Of a stretch of DNA of 64,000 nucleotides, positions 11,042-23,895 are shown one piece after another. The notes beneath the pieces were generated by a model. The model did not search any database, was not told where the DNA came from, and saw only the letters and a list, made by a program, of their open reading frames with translations. The first letter of the stretch is position 1. Every line of letters begins with the position of its first letter. The translations under genes and the position numbers were made by a program. The stretch covers positions 24,834,728 to 24,898,727 of the forward strand of contig CM046354.1 in NCBI GenBank assembly GCA_025403435.1, in the 5' to 3' direction. This stretch comes from Artocarpus heterophyllus. Taxonomy: Eukaryota > Streptophyta > Magnoliopsida > Rosales > Moraceae.

Positions 11042-13346
11042 TGTAACGCCCCCTTACGAACGTCACAAATGCCGTTACTTTTATCCTTGTTATCATTATT
11101 TTTAAGATAAACTATTTAAATTTAAACACAATTTGATAAACATATCCCAGGATCCATGCATACAATTTTTTTAAAAAAAATATTCCAAATATTCCAAATC
11201 TTTTTTTAATAGTTTATCAATGCCAAATTAACAAAACCATAATTCAAATAAAATTTTAAAACAAAGTTTAAAATTTGTTTAAACAATTTGGTAGTTCAAA
11301 CTTCTGCAAAATCAAAATAAATGTAAAACAAGTCTTTTTACTTAATAGTGCAGAAATTTAAGCACTCAAAGAAATAAAAACATAGTTTTAAATTTTTTTT
11401 TCCTTTCTTGGCGTTCTTCCGTTTCCAATCAATCATTCATAGCCTACACGCCCATCCTCGCCCTCCACCTACTCCATAGTCCTCTTACCTTTATCTACAA
11501 CATGATTATAAACTAAGTAAGCAAAAGCTTAGTAAGTACACTTTTTTTTTTATCTCACAACATAAAAGATTTTATGAACACCTTTATGAAACATTATAAT
11601 CATAATCATCATTGACATAATAGTGCACTTTGCACAGTTTCATATAGAACATATCTTTCATTATCATTATCATATTAAAAACTTTATTCATTTTATCTTT
11701 GGGGGCCCAAGTGTTGCACCATAAACATCATCATCATAGGCGCGCCATCATGAGAGGATAGGGATAGCTAATCCCAACCCAAATATGACAAGTCCAACCT
11801 TCGGGACATCATAAACATAAACATAAACGTATGGTGTGCAACACCTAATTAAGCGATACATATATATAGATATACTTTTAACATACCTTATCATTGAAAC
11901 ATTCGTTAAACTTTCTTGTTGCAACAAGAGTTTTCATAAGAAAAACCATATGTAAAAACAAACTTAAGCATCATCATAAAACATGTTCTCAAAACCTTTT
12001 CATAAAATTTTATCATGTTGCAGGTGAGAATGTACTTACTTGTCTTGCTTGCTTACTAAACCTTAACTTGGGTGACATTGTTGCGGTTCTCGGTGTGCTC
12101 GCATTTTGGAGTGTTTATGTTAAACATTCATATTAACCATAAGTCACTAGCAATACTATTATCAATATATAAACATTTCATACTATCATTAAACAACACC
12201 TTGTCATGAAATAATATCAAAAAGCACAAAATCACAATTTATGAACCTAGGACATAAGTCCCAAAAGTAGGCCGAATGACCTTTATTCACTTAAAAATTC
12301 ATAATAATTTCATCTTAACTCCAAATCAGCCAAAACTAGTGGTATTAGAAACTAGACTCAAAAACAAAGAATTTGATAAATCACACGTATATTTTGACAA
12401 TAATTTACATGAAGAAAAAGTCCTTGAAATTCAATATAAATTTCGGGTCTGTGTAAAACTGTACAGCTTTTAGGGTCAATTTTGAAAAATCATAACTATT
12501 TAAAGAAAACTCCGATTCAAGCGATTCAAAAGCCAAACAAAAGTTTAAGATGTATAGTATTTGAGAAAAATATAAATAGAGCAATAAAAGATTAAAGATT
12601 ATTGAAACACGGTGACTGTCAGATGTTTGTATGAAAAGCAGACTTAAGGCATCAAAGAAAATTCAATACCAATTAATAAGCCCATAAAACCTCAATTAAA
12701 ATTGTAAACACATAATTAACATGATACCAATTAATAATAAATATATACCTATAAAGATATGCATAATAAAATATGAAAATATATAATATCTCCAATCTAG
12801 GGTTTAATGAGAAGTTAATCAAAACAACCAAATCATCAACTCTTTTCAATCACCAATTGACATGAAATACATACAATAAAAGAATCTTTGTGATGATAAT
12901 AATAATTCTAATCCTAACAAAATACACAAAAACTATAACATATAAAAAAATTAGCTTCAAATAAATTTTCAATAATTCAAAACATGCATTAGAATTCAGA
13001 GACCAAACAAACTCTAATTACCTAAAGCAGTGAGCCACACACAATCATAAAATTTCAATAATTAAAATAAAATGACTTTAACCCTAAAATTTATATGACA
13101 ACCTAATAACATATATATACAGCACCACAAAAAGTATCATTAGCAAATAAATTTGTTTAGCTATACAAATAGGTCACATAAACAAGAAATACCGAATTCA
13201 TTGAATAGACAGCCATAAAAACCTATCTTAAAGAAAATTCAAGAACTCTTAAAATATTCATCAAATAACTATGAAATTTTCTAGATCATAACTTAACATA
13301 TGCATGAATGTCTTTGTAAAATTTTGTTCAAATCAAAGGTCGTTTG

Positions 13347-15339
13347 TGTTAGATATGTATGCCCTAAGGAGTAAAAATGTAATACATTTTTGGAGACATT
13401 TTTATCAATAAAGAATTTATTCATTTATATATTCCAAATCTTGTCCTCTTTACGTTCATATTTGTTGAATGTATGTTAAGCAAATAGTAGTCTGAGACTG
13501 TCGGTCTAAACCTTTAAGAATTGGGCATATGATGGACTGATTATGCGAAAGACACGATTCTTAAGGTGACGGTCTAAAACATATGATCCGCAATCGAGAG
13601 AATAAAGTTAGGTACTTTATTCATGCAAATATTGTTATATTGTCTATATCCCTATTAGGAGATGGTTTGTCTTGACCATCGGAGTTGGACTCCGTGGATA
13701 GAAACATTGGCACATTGTCATAGGTGACGATGTGTTGGATCGGGACACAAAGTGAATTGATTTGGATTAATAATTCTGTCTTGGCAAGTTGATTCACTTT
13801 AGACAATCATTTGTATTGTATCTTAATCCTGATTTAGATAGTGGGCCCGTTGTTTCGACTTGTGTCTTTTGATGTACCAAAGGGTGACTCCCACATCTCA
13901 ATAGTGGTATGCATGCCGGTACATTGGAGGCATGACTCTTGATAGCGTAGACTTGTTATTCATAGATATGGAATCCATAGCTCCTCTTTAAGAGTAATGA
14001 TATCCTCTTATATGCGTTTTCCTGTAATTGGAAAACTGGAGAGCTCAACCATTTGGATACATAGGTGTAACCGAATGGTATACTATCTTTGGATGGTAAG
14101 TTTTCTAATGGTGAGATAATGGAACGTAAGATAAAAATAATCAGGAAGGTAAGACAGAACTTGTCCTTAAGCTGATTATGGATTATCATATGGGGATACG
14201 ATACACTTTGATATGTCATGGAGACTTAGCTATACGGGCTTCGTAATTCTATAAAGTTCGAGAGTGCAACTCTAAGCTTTTAGTGGAATAGCATTGGAGT
14301 TGATAATTGTGAAATGTATATCTAGGATATTGGATTTCATAATTATCGAGAGCTTGAACTTTATAGGTCCATTTTGGCCCCCTTTGCTAGCTCACAAAAT
14401 CATGTAACGATACGGCATGCTTTTTCAATAATTGGTGACATATGTTAGATTTATCGGATTGGTTTAAAATTTGAAAGAATCAAATAATTCATGTCTATTT
14501 ATTGGTTGAATTAATTTTTAATTTAAGATAAACTTATTGAATTATTGGGATCGGATAATTCTTGTCTGTTTATCGGTTGATTTAATTGGATAAATTAAAT
14601 CAAGATAAACTTATAGAATTATTGTGAATTGATTTATTTTCTTAGAGATTATCTTGATAAAGTTTGTTTTGATTAGATAACTTCTCTATTGGGTTATTTG
14701 AATCAAAACTGAGACTTTATCCTATAGAATCTCGGGTGAAAAATAAAAGATTCACGGAGATATTTACGCTGTAGTTCGGCCTGCCGATGGGGCCTGTTCG
14801 GCTTGCCGATCAACGAGAGATAAGATTACGCATTTTTGCACGGATCTTATTAGATATTGATCCGAACGTGATTCTGTTTTGAGTTTTTGAGACCTAATCT
14901 GATAAGGACTGACCCCAGGACCAATCGCTATATAAAGGGAGTAAGTCTCATGAGTTACTTAGATCAATTGAGAGATTAAGAGTGATACTCTTCTGGTGAG
15001 CATCTGAAAAACTCCCTGAGAGCTTTTGTTCACAAATCACGAACACTAGCTTTGGGTACTCTTGATTGGTTGGAAGGAGAGTCATCGGTGGAAGAGCTAT
15101 ACGTGTGAGCCCACACTCACTCCGATCGTGGATAGAGAATAGCAAAGAAGACCTGTTGGTTGAGGCTCTTCTGGAATGTTACTTCTCTTCACGGATTGCG
15201 GAGGTTCTTTGGCACACAAAGGTTAGTAAGATCTGTTTAATTTATACATATAGCATGTCAAACTTGTGTTTTGGAAATTACTCTAATGTTAAATTTTTTT
15301 AAAATTTCCGCTGCGCATCTCACACTATTTTTTCCAACA
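13347..15339 (+). repeat. solo copia LTR (A/B/C family), 1993 bp
   Basis: Runs TGTTAG to CCAACA and is flanked by GTTTG at 13342-13346 and 15340-15344. Gypsy E's other LTR has the uninterrupted site at 26205-26209 (ATTTG there). No PBS or internal sequence follows, so this is the product of LTR-LTR recombination. A CCAAT string (14921-14925) and TATA box (14929-14937) are kept. Two copies of the 12-bp TCGGCCTGCCGA motif lie at 14776 and 14798. Confidence 0.95.
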
Positions 15340-15797
15340 GTTTGCCCCTTAAACATGGACTATACTTTTGTGCAAAATACCGATCAGCAACAATTTGGTC
15401 ATGAGTGGTAGAGAATGAAAATTTACTATCTCAGCATAGAAAATTCCAAATAATATGAAATTTTGAGGAATATCACATAACACATACATAAACATCATAC
15501 TAAATTTTCAGAGCAAACAAAAATTTGTAGACAAAGTTTTGGGGGTTAGATTACAAAGGAAACAAAATTTCAGCAATAGTCTAGAATGAGTTTCTTACCT
15601 CCAAAACAATTCTTTGAAATTCCCTTGAATTTATCTAAGTGAAAGCCCAATATTTCAATCAATTGTTTGCAGAAAAAAAGAGAGAGAAGGGAAGAAAACA
15701 TGGAGAACAAAGAGAGTGTGTCTAAGAAAATTTTAGAGAGAGAGAATTTTCTTTGGCTAGAAATTTAGAGAATGAAGACTTTGGTGGCTTAGAGGTA

Positions 15798-15805
15798 TAT
15801 TTATA
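15798..15805 (-). promoter_or_regulatory. TATA box of gypsy E 3' LTR
   Basis: TATAAATA on the minus strand, conserved in the paired LTR at 26659-26666. It would drive transcription leftward, the element's sense direction. Confidence 0.6.
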
Positions 15806-15980
15806 GGTCTATGAGAGAGAAGGGATTAGATAAGTGTAAAAAACCCTAATCCTAATCTAATTCAACTTCCCTTTTATTTTTTTTCTTTCTTCTTTTTTTT
15901 TTCTTTTTTTTTTCTTTCTCACGACAACTGCCTTCTTTTTTTTTTCTTCATACATAGCAATTGCCAATGACTATAACATA

Positions 15981-16013
<33 letters not shown>

Positions 16014-16133
16014 TATAATATAGTATAAACATATTATAATATATATGTTAAGGTTATATATAATATAATATAATTAAAATATATAATTGTTTATACACTA
16101 CAATAATATTTACTATATGACCCAAAAATATTA

Positions 16134-16345
16134 ATACACATGTAATTATCATGACATCATTAATATTATAAAAATAAGAAAATATGCAATAAAATTCATG
16201 TCATCATTAAGAATATAACCGTAGGCATACATAGAGTAATTAAGAATACACATGTAATTATCATGACATCATTAATATTATAAAAATAAGAAAATATGCA
16301 ATAAAATTCATGTCATCATTAAGAATATAACCGTAGGCATACATA
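16134..16345. repeat. tandem duplication inside gypsy E 3' LTR, period 112 bp
   Basis: About 100 bp (16134-16233) is repeated almost exactly at 16248-16345, separated by a short 'gagtaattaagaa' spacer. The partner LTR has one copy (about 35512-35615), so the duplication happened after E inserted. Confidence 0.88.
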
Positions 16346-16585
16346 ACCCTAGAATATTATAAAGATCATGAATTTAGGGCAAGTTGAAAACTCTTAAAAA
16401 ACAATAAATACTTTAAACTTATTATCATTTTTGACATGAACATCCCGAGCACATCAATCCCATAAGACCGTCACCTGTCATCATACTCAAAATAAAATAG
16501 TCAGTAACATTATATCATAAAGAAATTACTTAACATCGTTATCTATCAATCATTAACCGTTACATAAAGAATGATGGGTGTTACA

Positions 16586-17700
16586 ATTCCTCCCACCTTA
16601 TAAGAGTTTCGTCCTCGAAACTCAAAATAGCTGCGGATACTTGGCTGTCATTTCATCTTCACATTCCAATGTAGCTTCTTTGATCTTATGATTTGCTATA
16701 AAATCTTAATCAAAGGAATCTCTTTATTCCTTATGATTTTAGTTTTTCAATCTAAAATCCCAACTTGCTTTTCTTCATAACTGCGTTCTTCTCGTATTTC
16801 AATCATCTACGGCTTTATCACAAACATAGGATCTAAGGCATACTTTTTAATATTGAAACTTTAAATGCGTCGTGACTGGATGACATCTTTGATAGTAAAC
16901 CCCATTGATCAGTTTCCTTACCTATCCGCTTCACAGTTTCACAAAATCTGATAATCTCAGTTTAGCTTGCCATTCTTTTTGATTCTCATATCTTCTTTAA
17001 TTGGTACAACTTTTAAGCATACAGAATCACCTACAACAAATTGCAAGGGCTTTCTCCTTTTATCTGCATAACTCTTCTGTTGACTTTGAGCAGTCTCGAG
17101 TCTTTTACATATTAACTTTACCATCTCTGTTGTCTTGTTGACAAAATCTGTCTTTTCGCTATCATCACTTTCCATCATCTTCTTTTCACCAGCTTCGCGC
17201 CAACATAAAGGCAATCTACATTTCTGTCCACATAAAGCCTCATAAGCTGTCATTCCTATCGTCACCTAATAGTTGTTGTTATAAGCGAATTCTGCTAACA
17301 AAAAAATTTTACACTATCTAGTCTTGTAATTAAGGGTACAAGCACGAAGCATATCCTCTAAACTCAAATCCATTTTCTCCATTTGGCCATCAATCTGAGG
17401 ATGAAAAAGCTGGCTTAAGTGTAACCTAGTTCCCATTGTAGTTTGTATACTTTCCTAAAATTTGCATGTGAACTTGCCATCATGATCATAAATGATAGGC
17501 TTAGAAATTCCATAAAGTCTCACTATTTCTTTGACATAAAATTTCGCTACCCGCTTCATAGAGTGATTAATTTTGATGGGAATGAGGTGTGCTGTCTTTG
17601 TTGGTTGATCAATAATTACCCAAATATTATCAAATCCATTCATAGTTCTTAGCAATATTGTGAAAAAATCCATTGAAATTTCTTTCTATTTCCATTTCGG
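16586..17700 (-). pseudogene. gypsy E integrase and chromodomain-like tail
   Basis: On the minus strand 17455-17673 carries the integrase core with WVIIDQPTKTAHLIPI (first Asp) and IIYDHDGKF (second Asp). Near 17340-17420 is HPQIDGQMEKMDLSLEDMLRAC, with the Glu. 16957-17265 continues as TIGMTAYEALCGQKCRLPLCW and KSYADKRRKPLQFVVGDSVCLKV, the GPY/F-type C-terminal region. The end is NHKIKEATLECEDEMTAKYPQLF, resembling the terminal chromodomain of Tekay/Del elements. Many stops and shifts separate these blocks, so no function remains. The integrase would have inserted the cDNA, and the chromodomain would have guided it to modified chromatin. Confidence 0.87.
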
Positions 17701-18189
17701 TGTCTATATTGACTGCAATTTGCCTCTAGGTAGTTGGTGTTCAGCTTTAACTTGCTAGCATGTCAAACATTTCTTTACATACCTTGCAACATCACACTTC
17801 ACTCCAAACCAATAGAAACTGATCCTTAACTTGTTGTACATCTTTGTCGCACTTGGTTGAATTGAATAAGTGAGTATCGTGAATCTATATCCTTTCCTTA
17901 AACCATTAACATTGAAAACAAGTAAGAAATCTTTGAGACATAATGTTCCATCATCAATAACTCAAAAATTCTCACATCTTCCTTCATTTATTTCTTGCTT
18001 AATCATTGCTAGACTTGCATCTTCGTTTTGATTACTTCGAATCTCATCAGTCAACGATGAGAGTTGTCCTGTCATAAGTTCTAAATCGAAGACCATAATT
18101 TCCTTCCTTAGAGGTTGGGACCTCGATTGCAATGGCATCAATGCTATAATAGTCTCCCTACTTAAAGCATCAACTTATCCAATTTGTCT

Positions 18190-19300
18190 TTCTTGGATGA
18201 TCCATGATTTCACAATTAAACTCTTTTACTAGTTCTAACCATCTCTACTACCTTATATTCAGTCCTTCTGGGTGTAGATATACTTTAAACTTTGATAATC
18301 AGTGAAGGTCTTACATTGGACTCCATAAAAATAGTGCGTCTAGTTCTTTAGTGTGAAAACCATAGCTGCCAACTCAAGGTCGTGAGTGGGATAGTTCATC
18401 TCGTAATCCTTTAGTTGTCTCAGGACATAAGTGATCACTCTATCATTCTGCATCAATACAATGCCAAGGTCCATCATAGAAGCATCGCCATAAGTCACAA
18501 ATCCATCTTTCGCTTCTAAAGTAACCAAGACAGGAATTATAGTCAACTTTTTCTTTAATTCTTGAAAGTCCTTCTCACATACATCTGTCCATTCAACTCT
18601 TTCCTTTACACGTTAGGTTCGTGAGGGGCGTCGCTAACCTAGAGAAATCCACTACAAACTTCTAAAAATAACTAACTAATCCTAAGAAACTTCTTATCTT
18701 ACTTACATTCTTTAGTTGCTTCTAATTTAAAACAGCTTCGACTATAGAATGATCCACCATTATTTCATCCTTTGATCCATATAAGCCACGAAAGATGTGT
18801 TATTGAGCCAAAACTCACACTTAGAAAACCTTGCATACATCTTACGTCTCTTTAGCGTCTCTAGCACAATCCTCAAATGCTCAGCATACTCTTCCCAACT
18901 CTTTGAATACACCGAAATATCATCGATAAACACTATAACAAATTCATCAGGATAAGCTTTGAATACCCAATTCATTAGGTCCATAAAGGCTATTGGTGCA
19001 TTTGATTAACCAAAGGTATAACCACAAATTCATTAACATATCTCGATCTAAATGGTTGTCTTAAAAATGTCTTCTTCTATTATCTTCAACTGATGATAAC
19101 CCGACCGTAAATCTATCTATGAGTATACAGACACGCCTTTATGTTGTTTGAACAAATCATCAATTTGAGCAATGGCTACTTGTTTTTCATCGTCATGTTG
19201 CTCAACTCCCGATAGTGGATGCATTATCTCATGGAATTATCCTTCGTCTTTGCAATCAAAACTGGTGCTCCCTGTGGTGAGTGTTTTGGTGAATGAAACC
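18190..19300 (-). pseudogene. gypsy E reverse transcriptase and RNase H
   Basis: Minus-strand RT block 18760-18984 reads MDLMNWVFKAYPDEFVIVF, then IDDISVYSKSWEEYAEHLR, with the catalytic FIDD pair at plus-strand 18917-18934, followed by KCEFWL. RNase H pieces follow at 18340-18546 ([15 protein letters not shown], then [18 protein letters not shown]) and near 18250-18320 (YGVQCKTFTDYQSLKYI). The order RT then RNase H, upstream of integrase, is Ty3/gypsy. Several frameshifts and stops lie between blocks. Plus-strand ORFs here are shadows. Confidence 0.87.
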
Positions 19301-20243
19301 CTTGCTAAGACATTTTCTTTAATTGGGAATTTTGATTCAGCTGAAAACATTCTTTCCGGTGCCTTGGAAATTGAATATGTACTGGAGCAAATTCGATCTC
19401 AATTTCGATTTCTCTATCTGGAGGTAAGCTTGACAGGTCATTTAGAAATTACCTTTGGAAATTCTTGAACCTCCGGAACATCTTCAATCTTTGTCTTTCT
19501 TCTTGACTTTTATCTATGATGTTCACTGAATAACTTATACAGCCACTTGCTGACAACTTTCTTGCTTTCATGGCTAACAAAAACATATTTAGCTTCTTCT
19601 TGACTCTCCCATGAATATGAATCTTTTTCTTTCACTTTTCAGATGAAGAATCATCTTTCGTCTTCAGCATTCAATAAAACATTATAATTACTTAGGAAAT
19701 TCATCCTGAGAATGATATCATTGTCATACACATTGATTATAATATGATTGATAAAGAGTTCTCTTTCGGGAATCTATAAAAGAACTGCATGCAATTAATG
19801 CGCAGACATCATCGTTTCCCAGAGGGTGTTGTTGTAGTGAATCCCTATCTCATAGGTTCCTTATTTCTTTCTACTTTCATGTCATTCCACTGTCCTCACT
19901 CTCTTTTCATCATAACACTTTATTCAACACCATCCCGATTCTTTAGTCCTATAAATATTAACATCATGGTTCCTATTCTAACCTCTAGAAAATTCATCAA
20001 CTTATTATTGCATATCATTCATCCAATAATATATCACTATAACACGTTGTCCGACTAACTTGATTTCCATTATAATACAATGGGTCCACTCCTAACCATG
20101 AAGTAACTTACATTTCAAATCTCTTTCTTTTATTTTCAATAGCAATAAAATCCTCTAGTAACTCCAATAATTTACATACAGACAATTACCTCATCCAATA
20201 ATATACATGCTTATATTTCATGTTTAGCACTCAAATTATAAAA
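19300..20243 (-). pseudogene. gypsy E protease/gag remnant
   Basis: Minus-strand 19640-19790 contains a degraded INVYDNDIILRMNFL segment that corresponds to the DVILGMDWL block between protease and RT in gypsy polyproteins. Beyond it nothing aligns confidently. The region is cut by the solo gypsy LTR at 20249 and resumes at 23067. Confidence 0.5.
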
Positions 20244-20248
20244 CATAT

Positions 20249-23061
20249 TGTAACACCCGTATTTTTAACGGGCATGATTTTGTAAAATTTAATGAATAAA
20301 ATGTGACTATTAAAAATTACTAAGTTGTTTATGATCATTAAAAAAAAAAAAAATACCACTTTAGTATTTTCTTACCAAGTCTTCCTAAGAAACATTCAAA
20401 ATTTACCAACACTTCTACCAATCTTGTCTCCCTAAATTATTGCTCAATTATATAGCCTTCTTCTTATTTTGCTAAAGGTATCCGAAGGGGACATTGAATT
20501 ATTTTCCCTCAATTCATAAAAGACATGGAGATATTTTCTCAACCACCTCTTTAATTATTTCCTTATCTTCTTCTATAATTCACTCCAATTGTCCCCTCAA
20601 TTATGTTAGCATGATTTGCTAAAAATCTTCATGGGAGACAAGATGATATTTTCCTTTAAGACTCTTTTGTTTCTTCTTACAACTTTCCCCCGTAAACATC
20701 CCATTCCTCTTAAGCATTTTGATATCTTTTTATTTAACTATCACCACCTTCTTCTCTAGTTCTCATTCTCTCCCTTTCTCACTTCAAATTTCTAACTAAA
20801 GACATAGAGCTCAAAGCTCTCTTTGTGGCCAAGACAATTATAATTCCCAACCATGATCGAGGCGGTTTTAGAGTTAATTCAAGCTTGATTGTTAACCCAA
20901 ACTTTGGTGCTTTTCAAAGAAGTTTTGAGGTAGGTTTTCTTTAATCTAAACTTAGTTTTTAGTATGTATTTTCTCCATGTTTAATGCATAATTTTCGTGT
21001 TCAAAATTCATGCAAATTTCTAGTTATGTTAACATGCATCCTTAAACATTTATGAACAAAAACTTGAGTCTTGAGTTACAACCCACAACCAACTTTTATT
21101 TTGGTTTGATGACAATGTTAGAAACATGTTAGGAATGTTTAAAACCGGTTTCCATAACTTTAAGATTGATGTTCTAATGTTTTGAGCTTAAAGAGCAAAT
21201 TTAAACATGTTTTCATCATTATTTACAAGAAAGGCTAGATATATAATTTGATAATGATTTTGGTATAAAACTCATGAGAATATGTTTATTCTGATTATAT
21301 AATGTATGTTGCATATTTTGGAATGGTTTTGAGATTTTAAACAAGGATAATATGCTTTAAGTTAAAGAAAAATTTGACATCCCATAAACTTTATAATACC
21401 TCTATGGGCAGTGGCTATTTCTTAAAATTCTGGAGTTAAATGAAAATGAATTTTGTAAATTGGTTTACATATTTAAAAAGTAGACATCCTAAGCTTTCCA
21501 ATGAGCTATCATGACCCTAAATCGGAGTTGTATTTTAATTTCTATGAATTTTTCAATTTTCGGATTAGAAACTAATAAACCTGCCAGTGGTAATAAACCA
21601 CCCGTCTATCTTAAGTAAACCACCTGTTAACCCGTGTGTTAATTGTAGATAGTGAACTCGCCTTTTTACAAAAGTATACCACCAAGTTGCCATGGTATAC
21701 TAGCTGTTAACTTGAACCAAAAACCCAATTTTGCTCACCTTCTAGTCTCTTAATGTCTTACAACCTTTCCAATACTATCCTAAATGATTTATGAATTCTT
21801 ATTAGAGACTAAAACATAAAAATTGCTTGTATGTATTTTATATTGCGTTTAAGATAAAAATTGTTTACTTGGTATTTAAAGAACAATTGCATAAAAATAC
21901 TTTAATGGCACTAGTAGACGGGTTTACACATAATTCACTTATGAATGTGATTATACGTTGTGCTTTAGTTTTAATTGTCCTTATGCATGCCTTAGGGTCA
22001 AGGATGTGTGGAGCTAACGTTAATTAATTCCGAGAATAAAAGTTTGTTGTTAAGCTTTGAAGGTAGGGATTCTATTACTCATCTTTTGTGAGGTTTTGGT
22101 AAATTAAATTTGATTGTTTTATGTTGTAAAATATGTATATTGTATAGCGATAAATATAATGATTTGACATATGTTATAAATTGAGAAGCATGGTTAGGAA
22201 ATTGACTCTATAAATATAAATTGAATACAAAGGAATAGTGAGATGTAAAAAGGGCGACGGTTACGTCCTTGGGCACGAATACCCTAAAAGGAAAAATAGG
22301 GGGAAGGTGATGACGCTTCCTTGGGTTGAAAGTCCCAGAACACACTGTACAGGAATCGATTTGGTGAGGACTCGGGGCTTGATGTCCCCTCACCGGAACA
22401 CCCTTGAAATGTTTATAGGGTGATCAAGTACGCCCATTTGGGTTTCGATGAGTTGAGTGATACTCAATTTAACATAGATACCTAGGAACAATGATGATTG
22501 GTAATATTTGTATAAATGTGTAATTATGACACTTGGTAATGATTAACTACGGTATCCATAAGATGTGATCATAATAAACCTCATAATCTGGAATATGATG
22601 TAACCTACTAACCATGCAGTTTTTAATGTGGTAATGGATAAACCATAAGGTGAGTCATGATTTCCCTACTGGGCATGTCGATGCTCATCCCTATCATATC
22701 TTCATATCTCAGGTGGAACTCAGTGCAACATATTTGAAGAGGAATAAGCGAAAACAATCTTGCTGTTTTCGTGTTAGAAGACCCTGTTTAATTACAACTT
22801 ATCTACAACATGTAAGAGTTGTATTATTTTTTTTTTTATGGCTGTGTTAAGTTATTTGGGAATTGTACTATGGTGATGATGACTGTAATTATATATATTT
22901 GGTGCTACACTAAAAACTGTGGTTTGTATTTAAAACGTTTATTTTTATTTTTCTTGTTGTTTAAAGACCCATGGGCATTGTTTAATTGATTTAAATAATA
23001 TAAAATTTAAAATTATTTTTTATTTATTTAAAACTGTTAACCCCCACATAGGGGTGTTACA
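20249..23061 (+). repeat. solo Ty3/gypsy LTR (2.8 kb), a different family from E
   Basis: Begins TGTAACACCCG, ends GGGGTGTTACA, and is flanked by CATAT at 20244-20248 and 23062-23066. No internal domain is present. The ends resemble those of element E but the body does not align at sight. Strand is my guess from the general look of Del/Tekay LTRs; TG...CA ends alone do not decide it. ORFs at 22208-22850 lie inside this LTR and are not supported as genes. Confidence 0.88.
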
Positions 23062-23066
23062 CATAT

Positions 23067-23880
23067 CTATTAATGAATTCCTTTATAATCAAACTATATA
23101 TATCCTCAAAATTGTTGTCAAATTAACTCTTCCAAACATCTTGTATCAGTAGTAAAAACTATTGCCATTTCCACATGAAAGTATATGTAAACCTAAATGA
23201 GTCAACTTACAAATTCCTTGACTTAGCAATATTTCTAGTTAACCCAAAAGATCATAACTTAAACTATGCTAGACGCCATATCATTGGATTCCTAAGTTCT
23301 CTCGTATTACCTTAAGAAATTAGTATCTCCTTCCATCACTTCGTATTCTATATTAATCTAGTCCACTTATAATAATTATATGGGTTACATCACCAAGAAT
23401 TTATCATAGGCATATTTGCTCTTAATATCGACAACTCTAGCCTTTTATGCCACATTATTTCTTACATGATAGAAGACTTCCAAGTCCTCATAGTCATGCA
23501 CATTCATTTAGGTCATTCTATATCTTAATTTCCATTAACTTACGATTATAAACTTATTCTCCATAAAGGAAGTTCAATACTTTCTTTCCTCATTTTGTTC
23601 CTTCATATTGTTTTGTTCCTTGAGTCAAATTTAACCATATAATTAATATAACCATGACCATTGATTTTGAGTTCTTTCTAAAAGAATCACAAGCTTAGGA
23701 AGAAACCTCTAATTGTGGGAATGAGATAGGATTTCACTACTAAATTATACACTAGGGCATTTATCATAAAACAACTAAATCTTATACTTATTATCAAACT
23801 AACATTCATGCAATTAACTTAAAATACACTTACATGGAGGACTTGAACTGACGTGTGGCAGTGTGTATTGAAAAAAGAAA
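23067..23880 (-). other. gypsy E leader/gag zone, degenerate
   Basis: Lies between the solo LTR and the PBS. In an intact element this would be leader and the start of gag, but I see no ORF or zinc knuckle on the minus strand. Confidence 0.45.
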
Positions 23881-23895
23881 CCCGCTTTGATACCA
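23881..23895 (-). promoter_or_regulatory. primer-binding site of gypsy E (tRNA-iMet)
   Basis: The minus strand reads TGGTATCAAAGCGGG, four bases inside the LTR end at 23900. It is close to the initiator-Met complement and sets the 5' LTR on the right. Confidence 0.87.

Larger units (their letters stand above)
11042..16585 (-). repeat. 3' LTR of gypsy E, interrupted by a solo copia LTR
   Basis: About 3.5 kb once the insertion at 13347-15339 and one GTTTG are removed. It pairs with 23900-35856 along its whole length. On the minus strand a TATAAATA box is at plus-strand 15798-15805. It ends at 16585 next to the minus-strand polypurine tract (ATAAGGTGGGAGGAAT), which fixes it as the 3' LTR. Confidence 0.9.

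Noticed and set aside
11894..12136. 80-codon ORF with an almost identical copy at 24747-24989
   Set aside because: Repetition reflects the two LTRs of gypsy E, not a duplicated gene.
13956..14219. Recurrent 'MTYHSVSYPHMIIHNRLKDKF' type ORF found near 36525, 44168, 52641 and 60251
   Set aside because: Each copy lies at the same place in the U3 of the copia LTR, in the strand opposite to element transcription, with stops and shifts in some copies; LTR sequence rather than a conserved protein.
19172..19468. 98-codon plus-strand ORF
   Set aside because: Shadow over the degraded gypsy E protease/RT region; no domain.
20249..23061. Third LTR of gypsy E
   Set aside because: Ends look alike (TGTAACACC...GGTGTTACA) but the body differs and it has its own CATAT target duplication.
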